Assembly (NCBI RefSeq): GCF_003651225.1
Contig: NZ_RCDB01000002.1
Coordinates: 806,001 to 870,000, forward strand
DNA: 64,000 bases
Direction of reading: 5' to 3'
Source of the DNA: Microbacterium telephonicum
Lineage (GTDB): Bacteria > Actinomycetota > Actinomycetes > Actinomycetales > Microbacteriaceae
Shown piece by piece: positions 47,193 through 55,855 of the stretch. Within the stretch, counting starts at the first letter, position 1; every line of letters begins with the position of its first letter. The notes beneath the pieces are model-generated. The model did no database searches and was not told the DNA's origin. It saw nothing but the letters and a program-made list of their open reading frames with translations. The position numbers and the translations under genes were made by a program.

Positions 47193-48702
47193 CGGGTCCG
47201 CCTCCGATCCGCTCGTGCACTGCGGCCGCGAACCGGTGGCCCCGATCCGCGTAGGACGCGAACTGGTCGAAGGACGCCGCCGCCGGTGCCAGGAGAACCA
47301 CGTCTCCGTCGCGTGCGATGCCCGCCGCCAGGTCGACGACCTGCGCCATGACGTCTTCAGTCTCGGTGTGGTCGACCTCGAACACCGGCACTGCGGGCGC
47401 GTGTCGCGCGAACGCCGCCGTGATGTCGGCGCGTTCGACGCCGATGACGATCGCGGCCTTCGCCCCGGCGCCGCGTGCGGCGACGAGCTCGGCGATGTCG
47501 ACGCCCTTCAGCAGCCCGCCGACGACCCAGACCGCGCCGGGATAAGCGGCGAGGGAGGATGCGGCAGCGTGCGGGTTGGTCGCCTTCGAGTCGTCGACCC
47601 ACGTGATCCCGCCGGCGACCGCGACGACCTCGATGCGGTGCGGGTCGAGACGGAAGTCCTGCAGCGCGGCGCGGATGGCGGCCGGCTCGACTCCGAGCGA
47701 GCGCGCGAGTGCCGAGGCGGCCAGGATGTTGGCGACCACATGGGGCGCGGCGAGCCCGCGAGCGGCGAGATCGTCGACGGTCGTGAGCTCGAGCGCGCTC
47801 GTGTGCCGCTCGGCGAGGAACGCGCGGTCGACCAGGATGCCGTCGACGACGCCGACGTCGCTCGGGCCGGGCATACCCAGGTCGAAGCCGATCGCCCGGC
47901 ATCCCTCGACGACGTCGGCTTCCTCGACCATCTCCCGCGTGGCGGCATCCGACTTGTTGTAGACGCAGGCGACCCGGGTGTTCTCGTAGACGAGGGCTTT
48001 GGCATCGCGGTACGCCGCGAACGAGCCGTGCCATTCGAGGTGGTCGTCCGCGAGGTTGAGGCACACGGCCGCGTGCGGCGACAGGTGGTCGGGGCCACTC
48101 TGCAGCCCGAGGTACCAGAGCTGGTGGCTGGAGAGCTCGACGACGAGCGCGTCGAAGCCGGCCGGGTCGCGGACGGCGTCGAGCACGGGCACGCCGATGT
48201 TGCCCACGGGGGCGGCGCGCAGGCCGCCGGCGACGAGCATCGCCGCCGTGAGCTGCGTCGTCGTCGTCTTGCCGTTGGTGCCGGTGATGAGGATCCAGTC
48301 GGCCGGCGTGCCGCCCGGCCGGGTCACCTTGTCGCGCACGCGCCAGGCCAGCTCGATGTCACCCCACAGGGCGATGCCCTCTTCCTGCGCCCACCGGATC
48401 ACGGGGTGGTGCGGCGGGAAGCCCGGCGAGGCGACCACGACGTCGGCGGCGAAGGCGCGCAGCTCGTCGGGGACGTCGGCGAGGGAGCCGGTCCACAGCC
48501 GCGCACCGATGACGGGGATCAGGCGCGCGTACTCGTCGGACGCGGACTCCGCCACGACGAGCACCTCCGCGCCGAGCTCGGCGAGCGTGTCGGCGACCGA
48601 GAACCCGGTCACCGACAGTCCGAGCACGGCGACCCGCAGCCCGCTCCAGTCGGCGTGCCAGCTCGTCAGCGCGTCGAGGCGTGCGGCGCCGGCGACGCTC
48701 AC
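47152..48702 (-). CDS. murD: UDP-N-acetylmuramoylalanine--D-glutamate ligase
   Basis: A 516-aa ligase that adds D-glutamate to the stem peptide. VLGLSVTGFSVADTLAELGAEV binds the UDP substrate, LITGTNGKTTTTQL is the ATP site, NLADDHLEWHG and WVDDSKATNPHAA are signatures, and ASFDQFASYADRGHRF closes the C-domain. GTG start overlapping the mraY stop (GTGA). The tail overlaps ftsW, an unusually large overlap for this cluster. Confidence 0.97.
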   Translation of the reverse strand: MSVAGAARLDALTSWHADWSGLRVAVLGLSVTGFSVADTLAELGAEVLVVAESASDEYARLIPVIGARLWTGSLADVPDELRAFAADVVVASPGFPPHHPVIRWAQEEGIALWGDIELAWRVRDKVTRPGGTPADWILITGTNGKTTTTQLTAAMLVAGGLRAAPVGNIGVPVLDAVRDPAGFDALVVELSSHQLWYLGLQSGPDHLSPHAAVCLNLADDHLEWHGSFAAYRDAKALVYENTRVACVYNKSDAATREMVEEADVVEGCRAIGFDLGMPGPSDVGVVDGILVDRAFLAERHTSALELTTVDDLAARGLAAPHVVANILAASALARSLGVEPAAIRAALQDFRLDPHRIEVVAVAGGITWVDDSKATNPHAAASSLAAYPGAVWVVGGLLKGVDIAELVAARGAGAKAAIVIGVERADITAAFARHAPAVPVFEVDHTETEDVMAQVVDLAAGIARDGDVVLLAPAAASFDQFASYADRGHRFAAAVHERIGGGPDGHTDDRPHSPRL

Positions 48703-49808
48703 AGGGCCGCCAGCCACGCGACGTAGAAGATGCCGACGCCGGTGACGGCGAGCATGCCGGCGACGATCCACAGACGCACGACGATCGTGATCTCGGGCCA
48801 GCCGCGCATCTCGAGATGGTGGTGGAACGGACTCATGAGGAACAGGCGTTTGCCGCCGGTGGCCTTGAAGTAGTAACGCTGCAGGATGACCGACCCGGGG
48901 CCGATGATGAAGACGCCGGCGATGATGACGGCGAGGATCTCGGTGCGCGAGAGCACGGCCATCGCGACGACGACGCCGCCGATGGCCATCGACCCGACGT
49001 CGCCCATGAACACCTTCGCCTTGGGCGCGTTCCACCACAGGAAGCCGACGAGCGCGCCGACGAACGAGGCGGCGACGATCGTGAGGTCCATGGGATCGCG
49101 GGTCGGGTAGCAGGCGTTCGCGTACGCGGCGACGAGCGCCTCGCTGTGGCACCGCTGCTGGAACTGCCAGAACGTCACGAGGCTGTAGGCCGAGATCGTG
49201 AAGATCCCGGCGCCGGTCGCGAGGCCGTCGAGTCCGTCGGTGAGGTTGGTGGCGTTGGACCATGCGACGGCCTGGAACGAGATCCACACGAGGTAGAGGA
49301 TCGTGCCGACGACGCCGCCGAGGGCCATGAACGACAGCGCCGGGATGTCGCGGACGAAGGAGATGTAGGCGGCGGCCGGGGTCTCGCCCCAGCGGTTGGG
49401 CAGATTCAGCGCCACGAGCGCGAACGGCACGGCGACGAGCACCTGGCCGATGATCTTGCGCCAGCCCGACAGACCGAGGCTGCGCTGCTGGCGCACCTTC
49501 ATGAAGTCGTCGATGAAGCCGACCAGGCCCAGTCCCACCATCATCCAGAGCACGAGGATGCCCGAGATCGTGGGTGGGCTGCCACCGAACAGGGTGCCCG
49601 ACAGATAGCCGACGAGCGTGCCGAGGATGAAGACGATGCCGCCCATGGTCGGCGTGCCGCGCTTGGCCTGATGACCCGGGTTGTGGCCGTCTTCGGGCGT
49701 GCGGATCACCTGACCCCACCCGATCCGTGCGAACAGCCGGATGAACAGCGGCGTCAGGACGAGGGTGAACGTCAGCGAGATCGTGGCGGCGGCGAGCAGG
49801 GATCTCAC
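48699..49808 (-). CDS. mraY: Phospho-N-acetylmuramoyl-pentapeptide transferase
   Basis: A 369-aa membrane enzyme that makes lipid I from UDP-MurNAc-pentapeptide and undecaprenyl phosphate. KRGTPTMGG, GFIDDFMKV, NATNLTDGLDGLA, FMGDVGSMAIG and PFHHHLEMRGW are the MraY motifs with the catalytic acids. GTG start overlapping the murF stop by four bases (GTGA), as at the mraY-murD junction. Confidence 0.97.
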   Translation of the reverse strand: MRSLLAAATISLTFTLVLTPLFIRLFARIGWGQVIRTPEDGHNPGHQAKRGTPTMGGIVFILGTLVGYLSGTLFGGSPPTISGILVLWMMVGLGLVGFIDDFMKVRQQRSLGLSGWRKIIGQVLVAVPFALVALNLPNRWGETPAAAYISFVRDIPALSFMALGGVVGTILYLVWISFQAVAWSNATNLTDGLDGLATGAGIFTISAYSLVTFWQFQQRCHSEALVAAYANACYPTRDPMDLTIVAASFVGALVGFLWWNAPKAKVFMGDVGSMAIGGVVVAMAVLSRTEILAVIIAGVFIIGPGSVILQRYYFKATGGKRLFLMSPFHHHLEMRGWPEITIVVRLWIVAGMLAVTGVGIFYVAWLAAL

Positions 49809-51217
49809 GAGAACGATTCTCCCAGACGATCGCCCAGATGCCGGAGCCCGGCCGAGTTGGAGGACTTCACGAGCACGCGGTCGCCGTCGCGGAGCTCGCC
49901 GCGCAGGTAGTCGAACGCCTCGTCGGCCGACGCGAAGAACACGGCCTCGCCGTCCCACGACCCCTCGCCGACGGCGGCGAGGAAGAGGCGACGCGCCTCG
50001 GCGCCCACGACGACGATGCGCTCGTAGCGCAGGCGCACCGCGAGCAGCCCGACGCGGTCGTGCTCCTCTCCGGCCGACTCGCCGAGTTCGCTCATCGCGC
50101 CGAGGACGGCGACCTTGCGCTGGCCGGGCTCGGCGATCTGCGCGAGCGTGCGCAGCGCGGCGGCCATCGAGTCGGGGCTGGCGTTGTAGGCGTCGTTGAT
50201 GATGCGCACCCGCTCGGAGCCGAGGGGCTGCATCCGCCAGCGCTCGGCGATCTCGAGGGTTTCCAGCCGCGCGATGGCGACCGCGGGCGCGACGCCGAGT
50301 TCGCGCGCCGCGGTGATCGCGGCGAGGGCGTTCATGACGTGGTGCTCGCCGAGCACCTGCAGGCGTAGCGGCAGGCGCTCGTCGCCCACGACGACGGTGC
50401 AGGTGGTGCCGGCGGCGGTCACCTCGACGTCGTCGGCGCGGATCTCGGCCGCCGTGGAGCGGCCGAACCAGCGCACCGCGACGCCGCGGTCGGCGGCGAC
50501 GGCGGCCATCGCGGCCACGCGCGGGTCGTCGGCGTTGAGCACGGCGACGCCGCCGGGGCGCACCGCCTCGACGAGTTCCGTCTTGGCGCGCTGGGTGGCC
50601 TCGACGCCGCCGAAGCCGCCGGCGTGGGCCAGGCCCACCATCAGCACGATGCCGAGATCGGGGGTCACGAGACCCGCCAGGCGCGCGATGCTGCCGATGC
50701 GGTCCGCGCCGAACTCGCTGACGAGGTAGCGGGTGTCCTCGTCGACGCGCAACATCGTCACGGGAGCGCCGACCTCGTTGTTGAAGGAGTTGCGCGGCGC
50801 GACGGTCGCCCCCTCCCCCTCGAGGATGCGGGCGAGCATGTTCTTGGTGGTCGTCTTGCCGTTGGAGCCGGTGATGCCCACGATCTTCAGCTCGCCGCGG
50901 GCGCGCACGCGGGCGACCACCTCGCGTGCGAGGTCGGCGAGGGCGGCGACCGCGTCGGTGACGACGATCTGCGAGACGGGGGCCTCGACGGTGTGCTCCA
51001 CGATCGCCAGGCGCGCGCCGGCCGCCGCGGCGGTATCGACGAAGTTGTGTCCGTCGGTGACGGCACCGGGCTTGGCGACGAAGATGTCGCCGCCGGTCAT
51101 CGCCCGCGAATCGGTGTCGACGGTGCCCGCCACGACCGTGTCGGGACCGTCACCGGCGGCCGGGACGAGTTCGCCCGAGACCGTCGCGGCGATGTCCGCC
51201 AACGTCATCGAGATCAT
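49805..51217 (-). CDS. murF: UDP-MurNAc-tripeptide--D-Ala-D-Ala ligase
   Basis: A 470-aa ligase that completes the pentapeptide. GITGSNGKTTTKNML is the ATP site; NSFNNEVGAPVTML and NDAYNASPDSMAAAL identify MurF rather than MurE. It begins 28 bp after ftsI, the place where murE normally lies. ATG start with AAGGAG upstream. Confidence 0.96.
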   Translation of the reverse strand: MISMTLADIAATVSGELVPAAGDGPDTVVAGTVDTDSRAMTGGDIFVAKPGAVTDGHNFVDTAAAAGARLAIVEHTVEAPVSQIVVTDAVAALADLAREVVARVRARGELKIVGITGSNGKTTTKNMLARILEGEGATVAPRNSFNNEVGAPVTMLRVDEDTRYLVSEFGADRIGSIARLAGLVTPDLGIVLMVGLAHAGGFGGVEATQRAKTELVEAVRPGGVAVLNADDPRVAAMAAVAADRGVAVRWFGRSTAAEIRADDVEVTAAGTTCTVVVGDERLPLRLQVLGEHHVMNALAAITAARELGVAPAVAIARLETLEIAERWRMQPLGSERVRIINDAYNASPDSMAAALRTLAQIAEPGQRKVAVLGAMSELGESAGEEHDRVGLLAVRLRYERIVVVGAEARRLFLAAVGEGSWDGEAVFFASADEAFDYLRGELRDGDRVLVKSSNSAGLRHLGDRLGESFS

Positions 51218-51245
51218 GCGGGAATGCTCCTTCGGCGGGCGGGCG

Positions 51246-53057
51246 TCACTGAGTGACGGGAAGCAGGGGCGTCTCCTGGCCGGACGGCATGATGCGATAG
51301 TGCGCGAGCACCTGGGTCATCGCCTTCTTGAAGACGGAGCGGTTCGCCGACGACATCCGATTCGTCTTGGGCTCGTCGAAGACCGTCAGAACAACGTACT
51401 GCGGATCGTCGGCGGGGGCGAACCCGGCGAGGCTGGTGAAATACAGTCCCGCCTTGTATCCGCCGGTGCCGTCGGGGATCTGCGCCGTGCCGGTCTTGAC
51501 GGCCAGGCGGTACCCGGGGATCTTGATGTCGTCCTTCAGCGTGCCCTGCGCATAGACGTTCTCGAGCATCTGCGACACCTCGGCCGCGGTCTCCGGCTCG
51601 ATGACCTTGACCGGGTCGGGCACGTCGGGCGTGACGACCGTGCCGTCGGCCTTCGTGCACGACTCGACGAGCTGGGCCGGCATCCGCACCCCGCCGTTGG
51701 CGATCGTCTGGAAGACGCTCGTGGTCTGCACGGGGGTGACGGTGAAGGCCTGACCGAACGTGGTCGTGTAGTACGTCTGGTTGTCCCACGTCGCGGGATC
51801 GTGGATGTCGCCCTTCGGCTCACCCGACCAGTTCAGCGCGCTGCCGTCGCCGACCCCGAACTTGCGCAGGTAGTCGTAGCGCGTCTGCGGGTCGACGAGT
51901 GCGCCGAACTGCGACATCGCGACGTTCGACGAGTTCACGAGGCCGCCGGTGAGGGTCATGTTCTCGGCGGCGTGGTTCTCGGAGTCGTTGATGACGGCGC
52001 CGTTGGGGAACTCCATGCGGTCGGGCGTCCACGCCGTGGAGGTCGGCGTCGCGCCGCCCTGCTCGATGGCGGTCGCCGCGGTCACCGGTTTGAAGGTCGA
52101 GCCCGGCTCGTACGAGTAGCGCAGCAGACGCGAGGCGCGGTCCTCCGCCGGCGAAGCCCCCGGGTCGTTGGGGTCGACGGTGGGCGTCTCGGCGAGGGCG
52201 CGGATCTTGCCCGTCTTGGCCTCCATGACGACGATCCCGCCCCAGTCGGCCTGGTAGTGCGCGGTCTCCTCGGCGATGAGTTGCTGCATGTACCACTGCA
52301 GGTCGCCGTCGATCGTCAGCTTCAGCGTGCCGCCGTTCTCCGCGGGGTCTTCGACCTCGGTGCCCGGGATGATGACCCCGTCGGCGCCGCGCTGGTAGGT
52401 GAGCTCCCCGTCCGAGGGCTCGAGGCACTGGTTCTGCAGCGATTCGACGCCCTCGAGCGGCTTGCCGTCCGAGCCGACGAAGCCGAGCACGTTGCCGGCG
52501 ACGGCGCCGTCGGGGTACACGCGGGTGGAGGTGGGGCGGAAGTTCAGGAACGGGTAGCCGAGAGTGGCGAGCTGCCGGTACATCTCCGTGGAGACGTACC
52601 GCTTCACGTAGGCGAACTGCGAGCTGGGGTCCTTCGCGACGGCGTCGTCGGCGATCGCGGTGACCTCGTCGGCGGTCTGGCCGGTGATCTCGGCGATCTT
52701 CGCGGCGAGCTCGGGCCACGGCAGCATCACCGGATCGCCGTTCTCGTCGAGCACGGTGTCGCCGGCGGCGTCGCGCTTCTTGACGCCCTGCACGGCCAGC
52801 ATCGGCGAGATCTCGACGTCGTACAGCACGGTCGAGGAGGCGAGCACGGTGCCGTCGGCGTCGGTGATCTCGCCGCGCATTCCCTGCAGCGCGACCTTCG
52901 CGCCGGTGGCGTAGCGCTGCGACTCGTCGACGTGGTCGTTGGCGTTGACCACCTGGATGTCGACGAGGCGCACGACGAAAGCCGCGAAGACGGCGAGGAC
53001 GACGGCGAGGGCGACGACGGTGCGGCGGCGCGGGCTGCGGGTGGCTCGAGTCGTCAT
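51246..53057 (-). CDS. ftsI: Septal penicillin-binding protein (class B transpeptidase)
   Basis: A 603-aa bitopic transpeptidase that crosslinks septal peptidoglycan. One membrane helix (about 12-34), a pedestal domain (about 55-240), then the catalytic motifs STFK (S320, K323), SSN (376-378) and KTGTAQ (521-526). A conserved dcw location follows the ftsL-like gene. Length is standard. The ribosome site GAGAGAC is close to the ATG. Confidence 0.97.
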   Translation of the reverse strand: MTTRATRSPRRRTVVALAVVLAVFAAFVVRLVDIQVVNANDHVDESQRYATGAKVALQGMRGEITDADGTVLASSTVLYDVEISPMLAVQGVKKRDAAGDTVLDENGDPVMLPWPELAAKIAEITGQTADEVTAIADDAVAKDPSSQFAYVKRYVSTEMYRQLATLGYPFLNFRPTSTRVYPDGAVAGNVLGFVGSDGKPLEGVESLQNQCLEPSDGELTYQRGADGVIIPGTEVEDPAENGGTLKLTIDGDLQWYMQQLIAEETAHYQADWGGIVVMEAKTGKIRALAETPTVDPNDPGASPAEDRASRLLRYSYEPGSTFKPVTAATAIEQGGATPTSTAWTPDRMEFPNGAVINDSENHAAENMTLTGGLVNSSNVAMSQFGALVDPQTRYDYLRKFGVGDGSALNWSGEPKGDIHDPATWDNQTYYTTTFGQAFTVTPVQTTSVFQTIANGGVRMPAQLVESCTKADGTVVTPDVPDPVKVIEPETAAEVSQMLENVYAQGTLKDDIKIPGYRLAVKTGTAQIPDGTGGYKAGLYFTSLAGFAPADDPQYVVLTVFDEPKTNRMSSANRSVFKKAMTQVLAHYRIMPSGQETPLLPVTQ

Positions 53058-53062
53058 GTCTC

Positions 53063-53710
53063 TCAGTGTGTGCTGGGGGTGGGCAGACCGTCGGTGATGG
53101 CGGGGGGTGTCGCCGTATCGGCGGGCGGGGCCGCGGGGTCGGCACCGTCCGCGGGCGGCGCGGCGTTCGGATCGGGCTGGGCCGGAGCGGGCCCGGTCGC
53201 GATCGTGGCGTTCTCGTCGGTGACGAGCGGCGTGCCGGCCACGAGCGCGTTTCCGACCGCTGCCTTTCCGAGCGCGTCGATGCTCGACGAGCTCGCGGCG
53301 GCCTCACCCGTGCCGACGATGGCGGCGTCGCTCAGCCGCAGGTAGCTCGGCGTCTGCCCCGTGATCATGCCGAGGGACGCGGCGTTCGCCGCCAGGTACT
53401 GCGGCGAGCTGAGGCCGGCGAGGTCGTCCCGCAGGATCTGCTTCTGCCAGTCGAGGTCCTTCTGCTGGCTCGTGAGGGTCTTCAGCTCGTACGAGGTCTG
53501 CGTCGTGAGGATCGACATCCCCATCTGCACCCCGGCGATCGCGAGTGCACCGGCGACGGCGATGACGCCGTAGAGCAGGCGGGGGCGCCGGCCGGGGGCC
53601 GGCCTGTCGAGCACCCGCAGGCGACGACCCGGGCTCTCGTCCGGGCGTCCCGACTCGCGGACCGCCTCGCGGATCGGCAGTGCGGCGGTGGACAGCAGGT
53701 CGGCACTCAT
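53063..53710 (-). CDS. ftsL: FtsL-like bitopic division protein with long Pro/Ala tail
   Basis: A 215-aa protein at the ftsL position of the cluster. About 45 basic cytoplasmic residues, one membrane helix (about 46-68) and a short coiled coil ([26 protein letters not shown]) match FtsL in layout. The last about 85 residues are a Pro/Ala/Asp-rich outer tail not found in classical FtsL. Sequence identity between FtsL proteins is low, so the name rests on position and topology. The ATG overlaps the rsmH stop (ATGA). Confidence 0.8.
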   Translation of the reverse strand: MSADLLSTAALPIREAVRESGRPDESPGRRLRVLDRPAPGRRPRLLYGVIAVAGALAIAGVQMGMSILTTQTSYELKTLTSQQKDLDWQKQILRDDLAGLSSPQYLAANAASLGMITGQTPSYLRLSDAAIVGTGEAAASSSSIDALGKAAVGNALVAGTPLVTDENATIATGPAPAQPDPNAAPPADGADPAAPPADTATPPAITDGLPTPSTH

Positions 53711-54669
53711 GCGACGGCCTCCCGGATGCGCTCGGCCGCGCGCAGGCGCACCGGCGTGGCGCGCGGATTGCGCTCCCGTTCGGCGTCGGAGGCGAGCTCG
53801 GCGCCCTTGACGAGCAGCCGGAAGCGCGGGGCGTGCTCGGGGAGCTCGACCGGGAGCCCCGCCGGCGCCGTCGAGCGGACGGCATCCGCGAAGACGCGCT
53901 TGACGAGACGGTCCTCGAGCGACTGGTAGGACATGACCACGATGCGCCCGCCGACGTTCAAAAGATCCATCGCGGCGGGGATCGCCGCCTCGAGTACCGA
54001 CAGTTCGGCGTTGACCTCGATGCGCAGCGCCTGGAAGACGCGCTTGGCCGGGTGACCGCGCCCCTCCCGCTGCACGGCGACCGGCGTCGCGGCGATCAGC
54101 ACGTCGACGAGCTGGCCGGTGCGCGTGAGCGGTGCGCGACCGCGCGCGTCGATGATGGCGCGGGCATAGCGGCCGGCGAGCTTCTCCTCGCCGTAGCGCT
54201 CGAAGATGCGACGCAGATCGCCCTCGCCGTAGGTGGCGACGATGTCGGCGGCGGTGGTGCCGGCGGTCTGGTCCATCCGCATGTCCAGCGGTGCGTCCCG
54301 CGCGTACGCGAAGCCGCGCTCCGCCTCGTCGAGCTGCAGCGACGAGACACCGAGGTCGAACAGGATGCCGTCGACGCGGCGCCGTCCGGTGGAGGCGACC
54401 GCCGCAGCGATGCCGTCGTAGACGGTGTGCACGAGCGAGACGCGGTCGCCGAAGCGCGCGAGCCGCTCCCCCGCGATGCGCAGCGCGTCGGTATCGCGGT
54501 CGAGTCCGATGAGGTGGATGTTGGGAAAGCGCTCGAGCAGCGCCTCGGAGTGGCCGCCCATTCCTTCCGTCGCGTCGACGAGGACGGCGTCGTCGCGCTC
54601 GAGGGCGGGGCCGAGCAGCTCGACGCAGCGCTCGAGCAGGACGGGGGTGTGGATGTCGCGGAGGTCCAT
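53707..54669 (-). CDS. rsmH: 16S rRNA (cytosine-1402-N4)-methyltransferase
   Basis: A 320-aa SAM-dependent enzyme (formerly mraW) that modifies the ribosomal P site. [29 protein letters not shown] (the SAM site), [19 protein letters not shown] and [14 protein letters not shown] are family signatures. It lies 101 bp after mraZ in the standard order; the gap holds no other gene or clear promoter. Confidence 0.97.
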   Translation of the reverse strand: MDLRDIHTPVLLERCVELLGPALERDDAVLVDATEGMGGHSEALLERFPNIHLIGLDRDTDALRIAGERLARFGDRVSLVHTVYDGIAAAVASTGRRRVDGILFDLGVSSLQLDEAERGFAYARDAPLDMRMDQTAGTTAADIVATYGEGDLRRIFERYGEEKLAGRYARAIIDARGRAPLTRTGQLVDVLIAATPVAVQREGRGHPAKRVFQALRIEVNAELSVLEAAIPAAMDLLNVGGRIVVMSYQSLEDRLVKRVFADAVRSTAPAGLPVELPEHAPRFRLLVKGAELASDAERERNPRATPVRLRAAERIREAVA

Positions 54670-54770
54670 GATGAGGCGGGGTCCGGTCCGCAGATCCTGA
54701 TCCCCATCCGCCGCGACCTGGCACCGGGGAAGTGCGCCAGGGCGTGCGGCTGGAGGTCAGGGTCGGCGGG

Positions 54771-55202
54771 TCAGAACAATCCCGGGATCACCTCCTGCTC
54801 CATGTCGGAGTAGCTGTCTTCGTTTCCGGCCGCGTAGGCGTTCCAGGCCTCGGCGTCCCAGATCTCGGCGTGCGCGCCGACACCGGTGACGACGAGTTCG
54901 CGGTCGAGGCTCGCGTAGGCGCGCAGGTGCGGCGGGATCGTGATGCGGCTCTGGCTGTCGGGCTTCTCGTCGCTGGCCCCGGAGAGGAACATGCGCTGGA
55001 AGTCGCGGGCCTGCTTGTTGGTCAGCGGCGCCTCGCGGATCTTCTCGTAGACCCGCTCGAACTCCTTCGTGCTGAACACGTACAGGCAGCGTTCCTGACC
55101 GCGGGTGACCACGAGGCCGTCGCCGAGGTCGGTGCGGAACTTCGCCGGCAGGATGACGCGCCCCTTGTCGTCGAGCTTGGGGGTGTAGGTGCCCAACAGC
55201 AT
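54771..55202 (-). CDS. mraZ: Transcriptional regulator MraZ
   Basis: A 143-aa two-repeat AbrB-fold protein that controls the dcw cluster. Each half has the DxxGR motif: [18 protein letters not shown] and, in the second half, [18 protein letters not shown] with the DKGR replaced by DSQSR as is normal. It heads the cluster with three phased boxes in its own promoter and a GGGGGGTGA site 10 nt before the ATG. Confidence 0.96.
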   Translation of the reverse strand: MLLGTYTPKLDDKGRVILPAKFRTDLGDGLVVTRGQERCLYVFSTKEFERVYEKIREAPLTNKQARDFQRMFLSGASDEKPDSQSRITIPPHLRAYASLDRELVVTGVGAHAEIWDAEAWNAYAAGNEDSYSDMEQEVIPGLF

Positions 55203-55245
55203 CGGTCACTCACCCCCCTTTCGCGCCGGCCCGACTCAGGTGTGC

Positions 55246-55270
55246 GCCACTTTACTCCACTTCCCTCCAC
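55246..55270 (-). promoter_or_regulatory. Three phased MraZ-binding repeats inside the mraZ promoter
   Basis: Read on the minus strand: GTGGA, GTGGA, GTGGC at 55270-55266, 55260-55256 and 55250-55246, each spaced by exactly five bases (10-bp period). TAAAGT (55249-55254) is a likely -10 and TGGTGA (55272-55277), 17 nt upstream, a weak -35, so the boxes lie in the spacer and -10. MraZ is known to bind short direct repeats with this spacing upstream of its own gene; autorepression is inferred. Confidence 0.75.
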
Positions 55271-55349
55271 TTCACCATCGAAAACACGCGCCGCGCTCCC
55301 CTCACCCGGCGGACGCCGCAGGATCACGGGGTGCGCGCGGCGGGCACGC

Positions 55350-55379
55350 AAAAAAGCACCGACCCTCAGGTCGGTGCTT
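55350..55379 (-). terminator. Rho-independent terminator after DUF3040 gene
   Basis: AAGCACCGACC pairs with its complement around CTCA, followed on the minus strand by six T residues. It is the only textbook T-run terminator in the window and isolates mraZ from the upstream gene. Confidence 0.92.
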
Positions 55380-55408
55380 CTCGCGTGTGTCGTGTGGGCC
55401 GAGCGGGG

Positions 55409-55786
55409 TCAGTGCCCGTCTTGGCGGCGATCCCAGCGGTCGTTCATGCGGTCCATGAAGCTCTGCCCGGACCGGGTGGAGGATCGTGGAGCGGAAGCGG
55501 ATGCCGATGCCGACCGCGGCGCCGCGGTCGCACCCTTGGCGGGGGTGACGGCGAGGATCACGCCGCCGAGCATGACGAGGAAGGCGATGACGCCGACGAC
55601 GATGAGCGACGTCGACACACCCACGATCAGACCGCCGATGCCGACGAGGGCGAGGACGGCCCCGTAGACGATGTTCCGATAACTGAGGGGGCGTCCCTCG
55701 CTCGGCGCGACGACGTCGGCGTCGTTGCGCATGAGATGGCGTTCCATCTCATCGAGCAGACGCTGCTCCTGCTCTGACAGTGGCAT
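55409..55786 (-). CDS. DUF3040 small membrane protein
   Basis: A 125-aa protein with the N-terminal motif PLSEQEQRLLDEMERHL, two membrane helices (about 38-58 and 60-80) and a basic Ser/Ala-rich tail. It is typically located directly upstream of mraZ in actinobacteria, as here. Function unknown; the position suggests an envelope role. Closed by a strong terminator. Confidence 0.92.
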   Translation of the reverse strand: MPLSEQEQRLLDEMERHLMRNDADVVAPSEGRPLSYRNIVYGAVLALVGIGGLIVGVSTSLIVVGVIAFLVMLGGVILAVTPAKGATAAPRSASASASAPRSSTRSGQSFMDRMNDRWDRRQDGH

Positions 55787-55843
55787 ACATGCCCCCTCTG
55801 AGGATCTCGAAGTCCTTACGATTCTACGCATCCGGACGAGAAC

Positions 55844-55849
55844 TAGGCT
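55844..55849 (+). promoter_or_regulatory. Polyprenyl synthase -10 element (leaderless)
   Basis: TAGGCT ends exactly 6 nt before the GTG at 55856. Confidence 0.5.
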
Positions 55850-55855
55850 AGGCCC

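Noticed and set aside
49805..51217. Reading this ligase as MurE, to explain the missing gene
   Set aside because: NNEVGAPVTML and NDAYNASPDSM are MurF signatures, and MurF is needed at this place.
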